The notes under the pieces: generated by a model | The model's database searches: none | Seen by the model: only the letters and a program-made list of their open reading frames with translations | Told to the model about the DNA's origin: nothing | In this document: piece by piece, positions 7,549 through 17,321 of the stretch | How the letters are laid out: each line of letters starts with the position of its first letter | Position numbering within the stretch: the first letter of the stretch is position 1 | Made by a program: the position numbers and the translations under genes | Source: SAR324 cluster bacterium | Lineage (GTDB): Bacteria > SAR324 > NAC60-12 | Reading direction: 5' to 3' | NCBI GenBank assembly: GCA_015232315.1 | Contig: JADFZZ010000004.1 | Coordinates: forward strand, 19,414 to 83,413 | Length of the DNA stretch: 64,000 nucleotides

Positions 7549-10077
7549 TCAAAGTCCGGCTTTTTTATCCGCAATTAATCTTTCTATCATCCGGATCAAT
7601 TGGCGAGGGGCTTTCAATTTGCGCACGGTCTTCAACGCTTCCTCAGGGTTTATCAGGATGCAGGCCATAAACGCTGTCATAAATTGATCATCATGAGTGA
7701 CCTCATGATTTTCTGTGGCTTCCAAAAGCAGATTTTCCAAAGAAGGTAACTCGCCACCATACAGATTGCTGAGCAATTTACTGAAATTTTTTGCGGATAA
7801 TTCATCCTCATAGGACATTTCATAATCGTCCTCATCGAAATCATCGTCGTCATCGTCGTCCTCATCGTCATCATAATCATCTTCATCGAAGTATTCCTCG
7901 AAATCGCGATAATCATCCTCAAGTTTCGACAAATCCTCCTCGCGGTGAATGAGTTCAATCGTTTTCTGATCCTGAAGCCTGCGTGCCAATTCCAAAGCAC
8001 GTTCACGATATGGTGTTGTACTCTGAAATTGTTCAAAAGCGGTCGAACAAGCCCAGAGGAGTCCAGGATTTTCCGGATCTTTTTTTAATGCGTCACGCAA
8101 AAATTCATCCAACACAAAACCCCTCTCAAAAATCAGCCAGAAACTTTGCAGATCAATCAGTGTCTGGGTTTGATCATCACTTTGTGACAATAATTCCTGG
8201 ACTTGTTCCAGCAATTTCTTTTCCTTATGAACGCCATGGATTTGTACTATCGCCAGTTTTGCCTGAAATTGTTGTTTGGCCTGCACCTTGAGTTGATCCC
8301 AAACAAATTTAACCAGTTTTTTATTTTGCGGTGTCTGTTTCAACAGTTTCAATCCGATTGTAAAATATTTCAGACATTCAATTTGCTGTTTTTCATCAGA
8401 AAGACCGGAAATAAACTTCCGAAGTGTGTCCACCGTTAACGAAGTTTGATTCTCATCATTCTCATCATAATCCATCGAGTCGTTGAGCAGTCTTGCCGCC
8501 TCAAGCAGAAAGTTCTGTTCTTCTGTCAGATCATCCAGTTGCAATTCGATATAATCCCAATTGCTGGTTGAAAGTCCAAAATAGAGTTTGGTCTGAATCT
8601 GAAATGGAGTCTGCAGGATATCCCCCATTACAGCACCAAATTTTTGCCGTAGTTTCAGAAGCTTATCCAATTGATTTGTCTTCTCATAGACCTCTTTCAG
8701 ATCCTCATAAAACATATGCCCCGCTTCTTTATTCTCAACATTCGGCGCCATAAGCCTTTCTGCTTCCGGATAATCTTTATCATACAACGCAAATTTGGCT
8801 TTCAATGCGATCACATGCAAAGCGTCTCCGGCATGTGCCTCGGCTTTTTTTAACTCTTTCCTGGCTTTTGAAACAGAGTCAGTCAATAAATAATACAACC
8901 CCAGATATCCCGCAATTTCACTCCGGGTAAACTCCAACTGATCCTGTGGCCATGCTTCAGGTTGTTGTTTTGCGTCCTGTGCCAGCACCTGTAATGTCTG
9001 ATTGACCCATTTGGGATAGGATTTATATCGAAGCGGTGTCGTTAAACTGATGACATTCCTGTGAAGGTTCCAGTCCTCCGGAGCCAATTCCAGAGCGGTA
9101 TTCCATAATTCTTCAGCACACTCGAAATCCTTTTGATGGGTGGCCTCTGTCGCGGCCATTCGATATAATACTTTTTTAAATTCATTAAATCCTGAAACGT
9201 TCGCATAACGGGATGTTGGTTGATCCTCTATCAAATGAGCCGTCTGGTGCGGACCATGCTTCTGGTAATATTTTTCGAGTTCCTTTATTTCCGGTCCGGA
9301 ATATACCACATCACGCAAAAGATCTTTGGTCTCTACAGGATCAGCAGGTTCATTCCGTTGATGCGACAGATGCAAAAACAACCAGCTTCTGACCGTGCCT
9401 TTTTTTAACAAAGCCAGTTGCTGAGGCTCTTCCAGGGGCGCCTGTTCCAGACTGCTGTAAACAATCCAGGCCAAGGCTTTCTGTTTTTGTGCTTCAGAGG
9501 TTGCCAAACTTTCCATACGCTGAAAACAGGAAACGGCTTCCGCATAGCGTTGATCCTTCAACGCGATCACGCCCTGAGTCCATGCCAGGTCATCCTCAGT
9601 CAATAATTCCGGTTCCTCAAGAATCAATTTCCGGACGGCTTCATGCCGTTCCTGCAACAGCATGATTTTCAAAACGTTGAAATTCTGTTGAGGCGGCAAT
9701 TTTCTATCGGCAAAAACCGGTTCCAGAATCAATAAGGCTTCTTTCAGATTATTTTTCAGGACATAACAGTCAGCCAACCAGTAAGATACTTCCTGAAATT
9801 CGGGGTATTCCTGCTTTAATTTTTTGAAGATGTCGATGGCATCCCCATACAGGTGATGCTCCATTTTTTGTGTTCCGTCCAGAATCAGAACTTCCCGCTT
9901 TTCCTTCCTTAAATCAGCCTTGGGATTACACAACCGGATAAATTCCAGGTTCTGATATGCCTGTTTTACATTTCCGGCTTCCAAGTCCTTTTGAAACAAC
10001 TGACGAAAATGAGGTTCCTGGTCTGGTCTGCACTTTTTCTGGACAAATTCCTTACGTTGTTTTTTAGTCTTTTTCAT
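7549..10077 (-). CDS. Large TPR-repeat protein with polyacidic segment
   Basis: An 842-residue cytoplasmic protein with no signal peptide. The N terminus is basic (KKTKKQRKEF), then come tandem helical hairpins of TPR type, for example YGDAIDIFKKLKQEYPEFQE and NLKEALLILEPVF. A run of Asp and Glu (about residues 735-765) encoded by GAT/GAC repeats interrupts the C-terminal part. It is upstream of the J-like/GrpE-like/Hsp70 genes on the same strand, 172 bp away. A scaffold or client-recruiting factor for that chaperone is plausible but unproven. No enzymatic motif is seen. Confidence 0.8.
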   Translation of the reverse strand: MKKTKKQRKEFVQKKCRPDQEPHFRQLFQKDLEAGNVKQAYQNLEFIRLCNPKADLRKEKREVLILDGTQKMEHHLYGDAIDIFKKLKQEYPEFQEVSYWLADCYVLKNNLKEALLILEPVFADRKLPPQQNFNVLKIMLLQERHEAVRKLILEEPELLTEDDLAWTQGVIALKDQRYAEAVSCFQRMESLATSEAQKQKALAWIVYSSLEQAPLEEPQQLALLKKGTVRSWLFLHLSHQRNEPADPVETKDLLRDVVYSGPEIKELEKYYQKHGPHQTAHLIEDQPTSRYANVSGFNEFKKVLYRMAATEATHQKDFECAEELWNTALELAPEDWNLHRNVISLTTPLRYKSYPKWVNQTLQVLAQDAKQQPEAWPQDQLEFTRSEIAGYLGLYYLLTDSVSKARKELKKAEAHAGDALHVIALKAKFALYDKDYPEAERLMAPNVENKEAGHMFYEDLKEVYEKTNQLDKLLKLRQKFGAVMGDILQTPFQIQTKLYFGLSTSNWDYIELQLDDLTEEQNFLLEAARLLNDSMDYDENDENQTSLTVDTLRKFISGLSDEKQQIECLKYFTIGLKLLKQTPQNKKLVKFVWDQLKVQAKQQFQAKLAIVQIHGVHKEKKLLEQVQELLSQSDDQTQTLIDLQSFWLIFERGFVLDEFLRDALKKDPENPGLLWACSTAFEQFQSTTPYRERALELARRLQDQKTIELIHREEDLSKLEDDYRDFEEYFDEDDYDDDEDDDDDDDFDEDDYEMSYEDELSAKNFSKLLSNLYGGELPSLENLLLEATENHEVTHDDQFMTAFMACILINPEEALKTVRKLKAPRQLIRMIERLIADKKAGL

Positions 10078-10195
10078 GAGAATCAGGGGGAAAATTATTG
10101 AAAGATGTGCTTAAGCGGAAAAAATTTTGAGGAAAATAGCATCGGAGATAAGAGTAGTCAAAAGTTTATTTAAGAATCTGAAACCCGTAAACAAT

Positions 10196-10219
10196 GTAGG
10201 GGCGACCGGCTGGTCGCCC
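10196..10219. repeat. Palindromic REP-like unit (single copy)
   Basis: GTAGGGGCGACC followed by GGCTGGTCGCCC forms a near-perfect GC-rich palindrome between the TPR gene and pepN. The same core occurs at 14295-14318 and four times in the tandem array at 19425. It could act as a transcription terminator or a REP-type element. Confidence 0.7.
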
Positions 10220-10243
10220 ACGGTATTCCTGTTTTTTCCTGAT

Positions 10244-12889
10244 TTATCCCAACGATTTTGAGACGGTTTCATACACATCCGGTGACAGCGGTTGCTTTTT
10301 CAGAATGCGCTCCAGTTGCTCCTTCATCAATTGCTGACGAACCGGTTCATGACGACGCCATTGGGTCAGCGGAGTCACCATGCGTGACGCGATTTGCGGA
10401 TTGAATTCCTCGATTTTCAGGATCGCGTCCCCCAGAAATTCATATGATTTTCCGGTTTCCACATGAAAATGAAAGGGGTTGAGGTTGCAGAACGTTCCGA
10501 TCAACGCCCGGACTTTGTTGGGATTGGTCCATTCAAAAGAGGGATGTTCCAAAAGTTTTCTCACGTCCATCGGCGTTGACGACAGATCCGACAGGGCTTG
10601 AACGGCCAGCCATTTGTCAATCACCAGACTGTCATGCCGGTAGGTCTCATAAAAATGTTTCAAGGCCGTGTCTCGCTCTACACAATCAATGTGGTTGAGC
10701 GTTTTCAGCGCGGCAAGTCGATCGGTCATCCCCCGGCTGTTCCTGTATTGAATCAATGCCAGATCGCGGATTTTTTGTGTTTCGATCCGACCGAGCCAGG
10801 ACAGACACAGGTTTCTGAATTCACGACGGCTCATGGCCTGCTGATCGAGTGAATAAGCTCCGGTGTCCGCATGGGATTCATACGCTCGCAACCAATCCTG
10901 TTCCAGGGCTTCCGCAACAGTTTTCCCCAGAAACAGTCGTACTTGATGGACGGCTGGAATATCAGGAACCAGCATCTGATCGCCAAGATAGGTTTCAGAC
11001 GGCAGGGTAAGCATTTGTGACAACAACGACCTTTCTGTAGCGGAATTCAACAGTTTCCGGATGTTTTCAGCAAATGACGGGTCCAGGTTCAACGCGATAC
11101 CATGCTGAACCTTGTCCACCAGTTTCAGAATGTGCCTGATCATCCATTGCTGGCAGGCTTCCCAACGGTTGAAGCCGTCCTGTTCGTGCTGAATCAGAAA
11201 TTCAAGATCCTGATCAGAATAATCATCAAGCAGTCTGACTGGAGCGGAAAAGCCTCGAAACAATGAGGGAACAGGCTGTGACGGAACCTGCCTGAAACAA
11301 AAAGTTTCCTTGGCCTGAGTCAGATGCAGGGTCCGGGTGGTTGCGCCATCCCCGGCGGATTCATGTTCCAGTATCAGCGGAATTTCCTTGCCGGTGGAAT
11401 CAAGCAGGGCTGTGGTCATGGGAATATGCATGGGCGGTTTGTTGCTTTGTCCCGGTGTCGGTGGACAATACTGAGTGACGTTCAAAACATAGGTCTGCCG
11501 TTTCGCGTTGTATTGCCCTTTTGCGGTGATTCGGGGGGTTCCCGCCCGACTGTACCATAAGCGGAACTGATCCAGCCGGAGCTGATTGGCGTCTTCCATC
11601 GCTTTTACAAAATCATCGGTTGTCACAGCCTGGCCGTCATGCCGTTGGAAGTATAGATCCATGCCCTTGCGGAAGCCCTCCCTGCCGAGCATGTTGGACA
11701 TCATGCGGATCACTTCCGCACCTTTGTTATACACGGTGACAGTGTAGAAATTGTTGATTTCCATGTATGATTCCGGACGAACTGGATGCGCCATCGGACC
11801 GGAATCTTCCCTGAACTGATGATTTCGCAGAAGATTGACATCCTGAATCCGTTTGACCGCGGAACCTGTCATCGCCAGTGTGAATTCCTGATCACGGAAC
11901 ACGGTGAGGCCTTCCTTCAGACTGAGCTGAAACCAGTCCCGGCAGGTCACACGGTTGCCGGTCCAGTTATGAAAATATTCATGGCCGATGACAGACTGGA
12001 TGGCGATATAATCCTCATCGGTGGCAGTTTCGGGTTTTGCCAGCACATATTTGCAGTTGAACACGTTCAGTCCCTTGTTTTCCATGGCGCCCATATTGAA
12101 ATGGCTCACGGCGACAATCATGTAACTATCCAGATCATATTCCAGACCAAAGGTGTCTTCATCCCATTTCATGGCTTGTTTCAAGGATCGCATCGCATGG
12201 TCACACTGATCCAGATTTTCCTGTTCCACATAAATTTCCAGGGCGACTTCCCGGCCTGAACGGGTGACAAACCGGTCCTTGACACATCCCAGATCTCCGG
12301 CGACCAGCGCGAACAGATAGCAAGGTTTGCGGAACGGATCGTTCCAGGTCACACGATGCCGGTTATCAGGCAGATTCTCATGGTTCACACAATTTCCGTT
12401 TGACAGCAGAACAGGATATTTTTGCGCGTCAGCCTCGATGGTTGTGGAAAACAACGCCATCACATCCGGACGATCAGGGAACCAGGTAATTCGCCGGAAA
12501 CCTTCGGCTTCGCATTGGGTACAGAACATGGAATTGGATTGATACAAGCCTTCCAGCGAATGATTGATTTCCGGATGGATCCGGCTCTGGATGGTCAGTA
12601 CAAAGGAATCTGGAACGGTGGCAATGGTCATGGTTTCCTCATCCACCACATAGGCCTCAGGGGGAAGTTCCAGTTCATTCAGCCTGAGCGAGACCAGTTC
12701 CATCTGTCGGCCATCGAGAACCAGGGCTCGTGAAGTTGAGCGGGTTTCAGGATTACGGTTCATCTTCATGGTTGAGGTAACAAGGGTGGCGTCTTCCCGT
12801 AAATCAAACACCAGATCAATGGTATCCACGAGCCAGGCGGGCGGGGCGTAATCCTTGAGAAGAAAAGTTTTGGGAGATGCTGAAGTCAT
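10244..12889 (-). CDS. pepN: Aminopeptidase N (M1 zinc metallopeptidase)
   Basis: An 881-residue M1 peptidase of usual PepN length. It removes N-terminal residues from peptides in the cytoplasm. The exopeptidase motif GAMEN is at 267-271 and the zinc site HEYFH at 303-307, with the third ligand in KEGLTV (E326). The C-terminal half holds the Ig-like and helical-repeat domains of the PepN subgroup. I start at ATG 12889 (MTSASPKTFL). The frame stays open upstream to 13096, but that part is hydrophobic, lacks family similarity and overlaps the divergent gene. Confidence 0.96.
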   Translation of the reverse strand: MTSASPKTFLLKDYAPPAWLVDTIDLVFDLREDATLVTSTMKMNRNPETRSTSRALVLDGRQMELVSLRLNELELPPEAYVVDEETMTIATVPDSFVLTIQSRIHPEINHSLEGLYQSNSMFCTQCEAEGFRRITWFPDRPDVMALFSTTIEADAQKYPVLLSNGNCVNHENLPDNRHRVTWNDPFRKPCYLFALVAGDLGCVKDRFVTRSGREVALEIYVEQENLDQCDHAMRSLKQAMKWDEDTFGLEYDLDSYMIVAVSHFNMGAMENKGLNVFNCKYVLAKPETATDEDYIAIQSVIGHEYFHNWTGNRVTCRDWFQLSLKEGLTVFRDQEFTLAMTGSAVKRIQDVNLLRNHQFREDSGPMAHPVRPESYMEINNFYTVTVYNKGAEVIRMMSNMLGREGFRKGMDLYFQRHDGQAVTTDDFVKAMEDANQLRLDQFRLWYSRAGTPRITAKGQYNAKRQTYVLNVTQYCPPTPGQSNKPPMHIPMTTALLDSTGKEIPLILEHESAGDGATTRTLHLTQAKETFCFRQVPSQPVPSLFRGFSAPVRLLDDYSDQDLEFLIQHEQDGFNRWEACQQWMIRHILKLVDKVQHGIALNLDPSFAENIRKLLNSATERSLLSQMLTLPSETYLGDQMLVPDIPAVHQVRLFLGKTVAEALEQDWLRAYESHADTGAYSLDQQAMSRREFRNLCLSWLGRIETQKIRDLALIQYRNSRGMTDRLAALKTLNHIDCVERDTALKHFYETYRHDSLVIDKWLAVQALSDLSSTPMDVRKLLEHPSFEWTNPNKVRALIGTFCNLNPFHFHVETGKSYEFLGDAILKIEEFNPQIASRMVTPLTQWRRHEPVRQQLMKEQLERILKKQPLSPDVYETVSKSLG

Positions 12890-13054
12890 AAAAACCCGTG
12901 AAATGAGAATGAATAAAACAGGAGCGATGATCCTGAGCTTTGACAAAAGAATTGTTCTTTTGCAAGGGATGACGCTACGCTTCTGACAGGGGATAGACGG
13001 AATAAATTTCCAGATGACAGAATGAGAAAAAAAATAAAGAAAGGAAAGGCATTT

Positions 13055-13483
13055 ATGGGAAAAGTGGTGGTGAAAAATGTTCTTTTGAGGAATCAACGGG
13101 ATGAAATTCTTCTGACAGAAGGCTTCGGCTCCAAAGTTCGTGAGTTAAGACTGGAGATGATCGCCGATACTGGTGCTGTCGCGGTGAGTTTGCCTCAATC
13201 GTTGGTGGATCAACTGGGATTACCTTTTGAGAGAGATGTCAATATCACCACGTCTCGAGGAGAGAAACACCCCACCAAACTTTACGGGGGCTTGATGGTG
13301 TATATCGGTGACCGCAAAGCCTATACCCAATGTCTTGCCAAACCGGAAGATGCTCCGTTAATTCTGGGGCAACTGGTGTTTGAACAAATTGATTACGTGG
13401 TAGATTGTAAAAATCAGATGATTTATCCCAACCCCAAAGAGACGGATGGCATCATGCTGTTTGAAGATTTTTCCTGCCAATAA
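13055..13483 (+). CDS. Retropepsin-like clan AA aspartic protease domain protein
   Basis: A 142-residue single-domain protein. The segment LEMIADTGAVAVSLPQSLVD holds the D38-T39-G40 active-site triplet followed by small residues and hydrophobic strands, as in retropepsin-fold proteases that act as homodimers. The C-terminal half has LILGQLVFEQIDYVVD, matching the second characteristic ILG segment. ATG 13055 is chosen because AGGAAAGG precedes it; an earlier in-frame ATG (13022) lacks a site. It is divergent from pepN. Family members are often uncharacterised; the substrate is unknown. Confidence 0.75.
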   Translation: MGKVVVKNVLLRNQRDEILLTEGFGSKVRELRLEMIADTGAVAVSLPQSLVDQLGLPFERDVNITTSRGEKHPTKLYGGLMVYIGDRKAYTQCLAKPEDAPLILGQLVFEQIDYVVDCKNQMIYPNPKETDGIMLFEDFSCQ

Positions 13484-13486
13484 TCC

Positions 13487-13515
13487 GTAGAGACGTGTTT
13501 GAAACCCGTCTCTAC
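13487..13515. terminator. Inverted repeat between convergent genes
   Basis: GTAGAGACG and CGTCTCTAC form a perfect 9-bp stem around an 11-nt loop (TGTTTGAAACC). It starts 4 bp after the stop of the protease-like gene and lies just beyond the convergent acyltransferase stop. It is probably a bidirectional terminator or a REP-like palindrome. Confidence 0.6.
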
Positions 13516-13531
13516 ATGATTTGCCAGGACA

Positions 13532-14266
13532 TCATTCGGCCTCCAGATCGGCCAGTTCCCTGATTTGTTTGAATACTACATCCACCAGATCATTTCGCTG
13601 TTCAATTGTGTATTGCGAGGCATCCACCGGCGTTCCGATGTGGACTTCAACATGACGATCAGTTTCCACATTGATGGATTTTGCCGGCCACACCTCCCGA
13701 CAACCACGTATTCCGACCGGAATGATGGTGGCTCCAGTCTGCAAGGCCAGAATAAACCCACCTTTTTTGAATTTCTGGAGTTTGCCTGAACGGGTACGGG
13801 TGCCTTCAGGCGCAACCCAGACGATGATCCCAGCCTTCATTTTTCCGCTGGCATATTCTAAATCTTTCCTGGCTTGCTCTCTGTTTTTTCGGTCAATCGG
13901 AATGATTTCACCGGCATACATCCCGCGTCCCCAAATAGGAATGCTGAACAATTCTTTTTTGGCCATCATCCTGATGCTTCCAGGCAAGGCCACAAACAAC
14001 AACGGAATGTCAAAATGAGAGGCGTGGTTGCTCATGATGATATAAGACTTTCCCGGTTCATAGTTCACAGAGCCATACACGGTATAAGTCAACCGTACAA
14101 AATCAAGAATGCTTTGCGCCCATTGCCGGACCCTCCGGTCATTGGTCTCACGGTCAATGGGAACTTTCCAGGAGTTGATGATGGTGAGGATGGACACCCT
14201 GATTGTCACAAAAATCGTTTTGATCCAGACCAGCCACCATTGGAGTGTTTTATAATTTATTGTCAT
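13532..14266 (-). CDS. PlsC-type 1-acyl-glycerol-3-phosphate acyltransferase
   Basis: A 244-residue membrane-associated acyltransferase. A hydrophobic N-terminal helix (about 10-32) is followed by the NHASHFD block (H81, D86), which supplies the catalytic H-x4-D. Then come the GEIIPIDR block and the phosphate-binding APEGTRTRSG block (E154-R157), and the PVGIRG block. This is the lysophosphatidic acid acyltransferase pattern, transferring acyl chains to make phosphatidic acid. AGGA precedes the ATG by 6 nt. Related acyltransferases for other lipids share these motifs, so the exact acceptor is uncertain. Confidence 0.9.
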   Translation of the reverse strand: MTINYKTLQWWLVWIKTIFVTIRVSILTIINSWKVPIDRETNDRRVRQWAQSILDFVRLTYTVYGSVNYEPGKSYIIMSNHASHFDIPLLFVALPGSIRMMAKKELFSIPIWGRGMYAGEIIPIDRKNREQARKDLEYASGKMKAGIIVWVAPEGTRTRSGKLQKFKKGGFILALQTGATIIPVGIRGCREVWPAKSINVETDRHVEVHIGTPVDASQYTIEQRNDLVDVVFKQIRELADLEAE

Positions 14267-14294
14267 GCGGTTCCTTTTTGATGGTGTGAATCAT

Positions 14295-14318
14295 GTAGGG
14301 GCGACCGGCGGGTCGCCC
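14295..14318. repeat. Palindromic REP-like unit (single copy)
   Basis: GTAGGGGCGACC and GGCGGGTCGCCC form a GC-rich palindrome upstream of the acyltransferase gene and about 180 bp before the chemoreceptor gene. It is the same family as 10196-10219 and the tandem array at 19425. Confidence 0.7.
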
Positions 14319-14498
14319 TTACGTTTGAAGGTGTGAGATTTTTAACATAAAAAAATAATTGATTCAATGCCGGTAACGCAAAGATTGAATTATTTAATTT
14401 TTTCAAAAAAAAATAGAAATGATCCCTTGACAATCCCGCATAAGGTTTGTCATACCACATATTGTGTACTCAACCTCACTTAATTGAATGGAGAAATT

Positions 14499-16580
14499 AT
14501 GCTGAAAAACATGAAATTGGGACTCAAGATAGGCTTGGGATTTGGAATGGTGATCATGCTTTCCGTAGCACTCGGAGGCGTGGCGGTGTGGAACATGAAC
14601 TCGGTAGTGGATCGCGCGCAGGTGCTGGCGGATGGTTATGCGCCCGAAGTTGCGGTGGCCAATCAGGTGGAACGAAACGCCTGGCAGACACGTATCACCA
14701 TGCGGGAATACCTGCTGGGTTTTAACCCGGAATATCTGAAAAAAGCCAGAGACAACATCAGTCTGGTGTTCAAGAATCTGGATGAGGCCCAGGAACTTGC
14801 GAGGAAAGAAACCTACCTGGTCAAACTCAGGGAACAGGCAACGACCGCCTACAATGAAACCAAAAATTATGAAAACGGCATGAACGACGCTGAAAAAGCC
14901 ATCAATACCATCCTCGAAGTCAGAACCCGGCAGGATGCCGCCGCCGCGGATTTCATGAAAAACTGCAACGACTATCTGGAAACCCAGAACACGGCGGCCT
15001 TTGCCTCCGCTAACAAAAACGACATGAACGATGTGACGGAACGTATCCGGAAAAACATTCATATCAACAATGTCATTGATCTGGGGAACGCTGTCCGGCT
15101 GGCGAACGCCAATGGGCAACTGATGGACAATGAAACGCTGATCACCAATGTCATGGGGAATTTCGACAAGATCGAAGACGAACTGCGCAAACTGGACCCC
15201 ATCACCAGAAATACGGAAAACATCCGGCAAATCGCCAATATCCGCAAATCAGGCGCTGAATACAAAAAAGCTATGCAGGAATTGCTGGTGGCCATGGTCA
15301 AAGTGGATGAACTGCGAGACAGCATGATGCAGGAAGGAATCAAGGTGATCGGTGCCGCTTCCTCGACCTCCGATGCCGGGATTCATGAAACCAATAACAT
15401 TGCTGATGAAGCCTATGCCAACCTGAAATCCGCCGCCAGCACAGTCATCATCGGTCTGGTGGTTGCGGTCATCATTGGCCTGCTGATCGCGATCTTCCTG
15501 ACCCGTCTGGTCACTGTGCCCATCTTTGCCGGTGTCAAATTTGCCACCGATTTGTCCAAAGGGGATCTGACCACACAACTGGATGTGCATCAGGGCGATG
15601 AAATCGGACAACTGGCTGACGCGATGCGTGAAATGGCAACCCAGTTGAAAGATATTGTGGGGACAGTCAAATCCGCTTCCGATAATGTGTCTTCAGGCAG
15701 TCAGGAACTCAGTAGTTCAGCACAGGGACTGTCTCAGGGAGCCACGGAGCAGGCCGCGTCTGTGGAAGAAGTCTCTTCCTCCATGGAGCAGATGAGTGCC
15801 AACATTCAGCAAAACGCTGACAATGCCCAACAAACTGATAAAATTGCCACCAAAGCTTCGACTGATGCTCTGGAAAGTGGAAATGCCGTGACCAAAGCGG
15901 TGGGCGCCATGAAAGAAATCGCCAGCAAAATTTCCATCATTGAAGAAATCGCACGCCAAACCAACCTGCTGGCCTTGAACGCGGCCATTGAAGCGGCGCG
16001 GGCCGGTGAGCACGGAAAAGGTTTCGCGGTGGTCGCTTCGGAAGTCAGAAAACTGGCGGAACGCAGTCAGTCCGCGGCAGGAGAAATCACCAAACTGTCA
16101 CAATCCAGCACAGCGATTTCAGAACAGGCTGGTGAAATGCTGACTCAATTGGTGCCAGACATTCAGAAAACAGCGGAACTGGTCCAGGAAATCAACGCTT
16201 CCAGCAATGAACAACGCTCTGGGGCGGAACAAATCAATCAGGCGATTCAGCAGTTGGACCGTGTGGTTCAGCAAAACGCTTCGGCGTCGGAACAAATGGC
16301 CTCCACCGCTGAAGAATTGTCTTCTCAGGCAGTTCAACTTCAGGAAGCCATGTCCTTTTTCAGACTGGATGAACGCGGGTCCAGAAAGCCCGCGGCCAAA
16401 ACCGTCGCTAAAAAACCTCAAACGCAGATTGCGCATATTCCTCCCAAATCAAAACCGCTTGCCATTCCGGCTAAAACACACAAGGCGGCGCCACCCGCGG
16501 AGACTGGCGGTAGCAAGGGTAGTGGAATTCAACTGAATCTGCATGATGACACGGATGATCACGAATTTGAGCGCTTCTAA
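14499..16580 (+). CDS. Methyl-accepting chemotaxis protein
   Basis: A 693-residue chemoreceptor. A transmembrane helix at about 8-30 is followed by a helical sensor region rich in coiled coil (about 35-300), a second transmembrane helix (about 311-332), a HAMP domain and the cytoplasmic signalling hairpin. The conserved hairpin tip is visible as [20 protein letters not shown]. After the signalling domain a Lys/Pro/Ala-rich linker leads to an acidic tail ([11 protein letters not shown]). I start at ATG 14499 because GGAG precedes it by 5 nt. cheW follows 10 bp later, so the two probably form one signalling unit that controls a CheA elsewhere. Confidence 0.95.
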   Translation: MLKNMKLGLKIGLGFGMVIMLSVALGGVAVWNMNSVVDRAQVLADGYAPEVAVANQVERNAWQTRITMREYLLGFNPEYLKKARDNISLVFKNLDEAQELARKETYLVKLREQATTAYNETKNYENGMNDAEKAINTILEVRTRQDAAAADFMKNCNDYLETQNTAAFASANKNDMNDVTERIRKNIHINNVIDLGNAVRLANANGQLMDNETLITNVMGNFDKIEDELRKLDPITRNTENIRQIANIRKSGAEYKKAMQELLVAMVKVDELRDSMMQEGIKVIGAASSTSDAGIHETNNIADEAYANLKSAASTVIIGLVVAVIIGLLIAIFLTRLVTVPIFAGVKFATDLSKGDLTTQLDVHQGDEIGQLADAMREMATQLKDIVGTVKSASDNVSSGSQELSSSAQGLSQGATEQAASVEEVSSSMEQMSANIQQNADNAQQTDKIATKASTDALESGNAVTKAVGAMKEIASKISIIEEIARQTNLLALNAAIEAARAGEHGKGFAVVASEVRKLAERSQSAAGEITKLSQSSTAISEQAGEMLTQLVPDIQKTAELVQEINASSNEQRSGAEQINQAIQQLDRVVQQNASASEQMASTAEELSSQAVQLQEAMSFFRLDERGSRKPAAKTVAKKPQTQIAHIPPKSKPLAIPAKTHKAAPPAETGGSKGSGIQLNLHDDTDDHEFERF

Positions 16581-16590
16581 GGAGAGGATT

Positions 16591-17091
16591 ATGACTGAAG
16601 ATATAACACAAACACAATACCTGACGTTTGTTCTGGACAGTGAGGAATTCGCTCTGGAGATTGGCAAGGTCAGGGAAGTGCTGGAAGTGACCAGTATCAC
16701 CAAAGTTCCGCAAATGCCGGGATTTATGTGCGGAGTGATCAATTTGCGCGGCAGTGTTGTGCCGGTGATCGACATGCGGATGAAATTTGGTCTGCATCAG
16801 ACCGAAATGACGGTCAACACCTGCATCATCATTGTGGAAATCCTGATCGGAAAAGAACGAACCATCATTGGGGCCATGGTGGATTCGGTCAAGGAAGTGA
16901 TGGAAATCGAACCGTCACAAATCCAGCCACCGCCGAAGATTGGCACAAAACTGGATACGGAGTTCATCAAGGGCATGGGCAAACACAACGAGGGCTTCCT
17001 GATTCTTCTGGATATCGACCGCGTCTTCTCAGTGGATGAACTCAGCATGGTTTCCGGACTCTCCGGCGCTGATGCTGAAATGGTGATGTAG
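16591..17091 (+). CDS. cheW: Chemotaxis coupling protein CheW
   Basis: A 166-residue single CheW domain. It starts with the typical YLTFVLDSEEFALEIGKVRE strand and contains MPGFMCGVINLRGSVVPVID, the SH3-like core that bridges receptor tips and CheA. GGAGAGG stands directly before ATG 16591, 10 bp after the chemoreceptor stop, so the genes are co-transcribed. It acts in the cytoplasmic receptor array. No cheA, cheY, cheR or cheB lies beside it. Confidence 0.95.
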   Translation: MTEDITQTQYLTFVLDSEEFALEIGKVREVLEVTSITKVPQMPGFMCGVINLRGSVVPVIDMRMKFGLHQTEMTVNTCIIIVEILIGKERTIIGAMVDSVKEVMEIEPSQIQPPPKIGTKLDTEFIKGMGKHNEGFLILLDIDRVFSVDELSMVSGLSGADAEMVM

Positions 17092-17117
17092 TCCGATTCA
17101 TGCTCATGATTTATTGT

Positions 17118-17285
17118 CACATCCCCCACCCCCCTTCAAAGGGGGATTTATTCTGAAAGCGACAATAAAATGTTCCTTTGAAAATTAAATTATTCTGGAA
17201 GTGACAACTTATTCCCCCTTTGAAGGGGGTTGGGGGATGTAAGGCTCAGAACCACATCCCCCTAACCCCCTTGAACCAAGGGGGA
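17118..17285. repeat. C/G-rich inverted repeats flanking the DUF559 gene
   Basis: ACATCCCCCACCCCCC with TTCAAAGGGGGATTTA (about 17119-17150) is repeated in inverted form at about 17209-17240, ending GTTGGGGGATGT. The arms are about 32 bp with a few mismatches. A third half-copy, CACATCCCCCTAACCCCC, begins at 17253. Each arm also contains its own CCCCCTT-N-AAGGGGG hairpin. I found no target duplication at the outer edges. Such repeats commonly accompany DUF559 genes. Confidence 0.65.
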
Positions 17286-17321
17286 ATCGATACTCTGTCC
17301 ATTATTTCAGGCAATCGCCTC

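Noticed and set aside
7677..8036. Met/Thr-rich reverse frame inside the TPR/acidic gene
   Set aside because: A shadow of the GAT/GAC-rich acidic stretch in another frame.
12890..13096. 69-residue N-terminal extension of PepN
   Set aside because: It is not conserved in PepN and would overlap the divergent protease-like gene and its promoter.
17118..17240. The C/G-rich inverted repeat as a MITE with target duplication
   Set aside because: The arms are clear, but I could not find matching direct repeats outside them, unlike the 161-bp and 138-bp elements.
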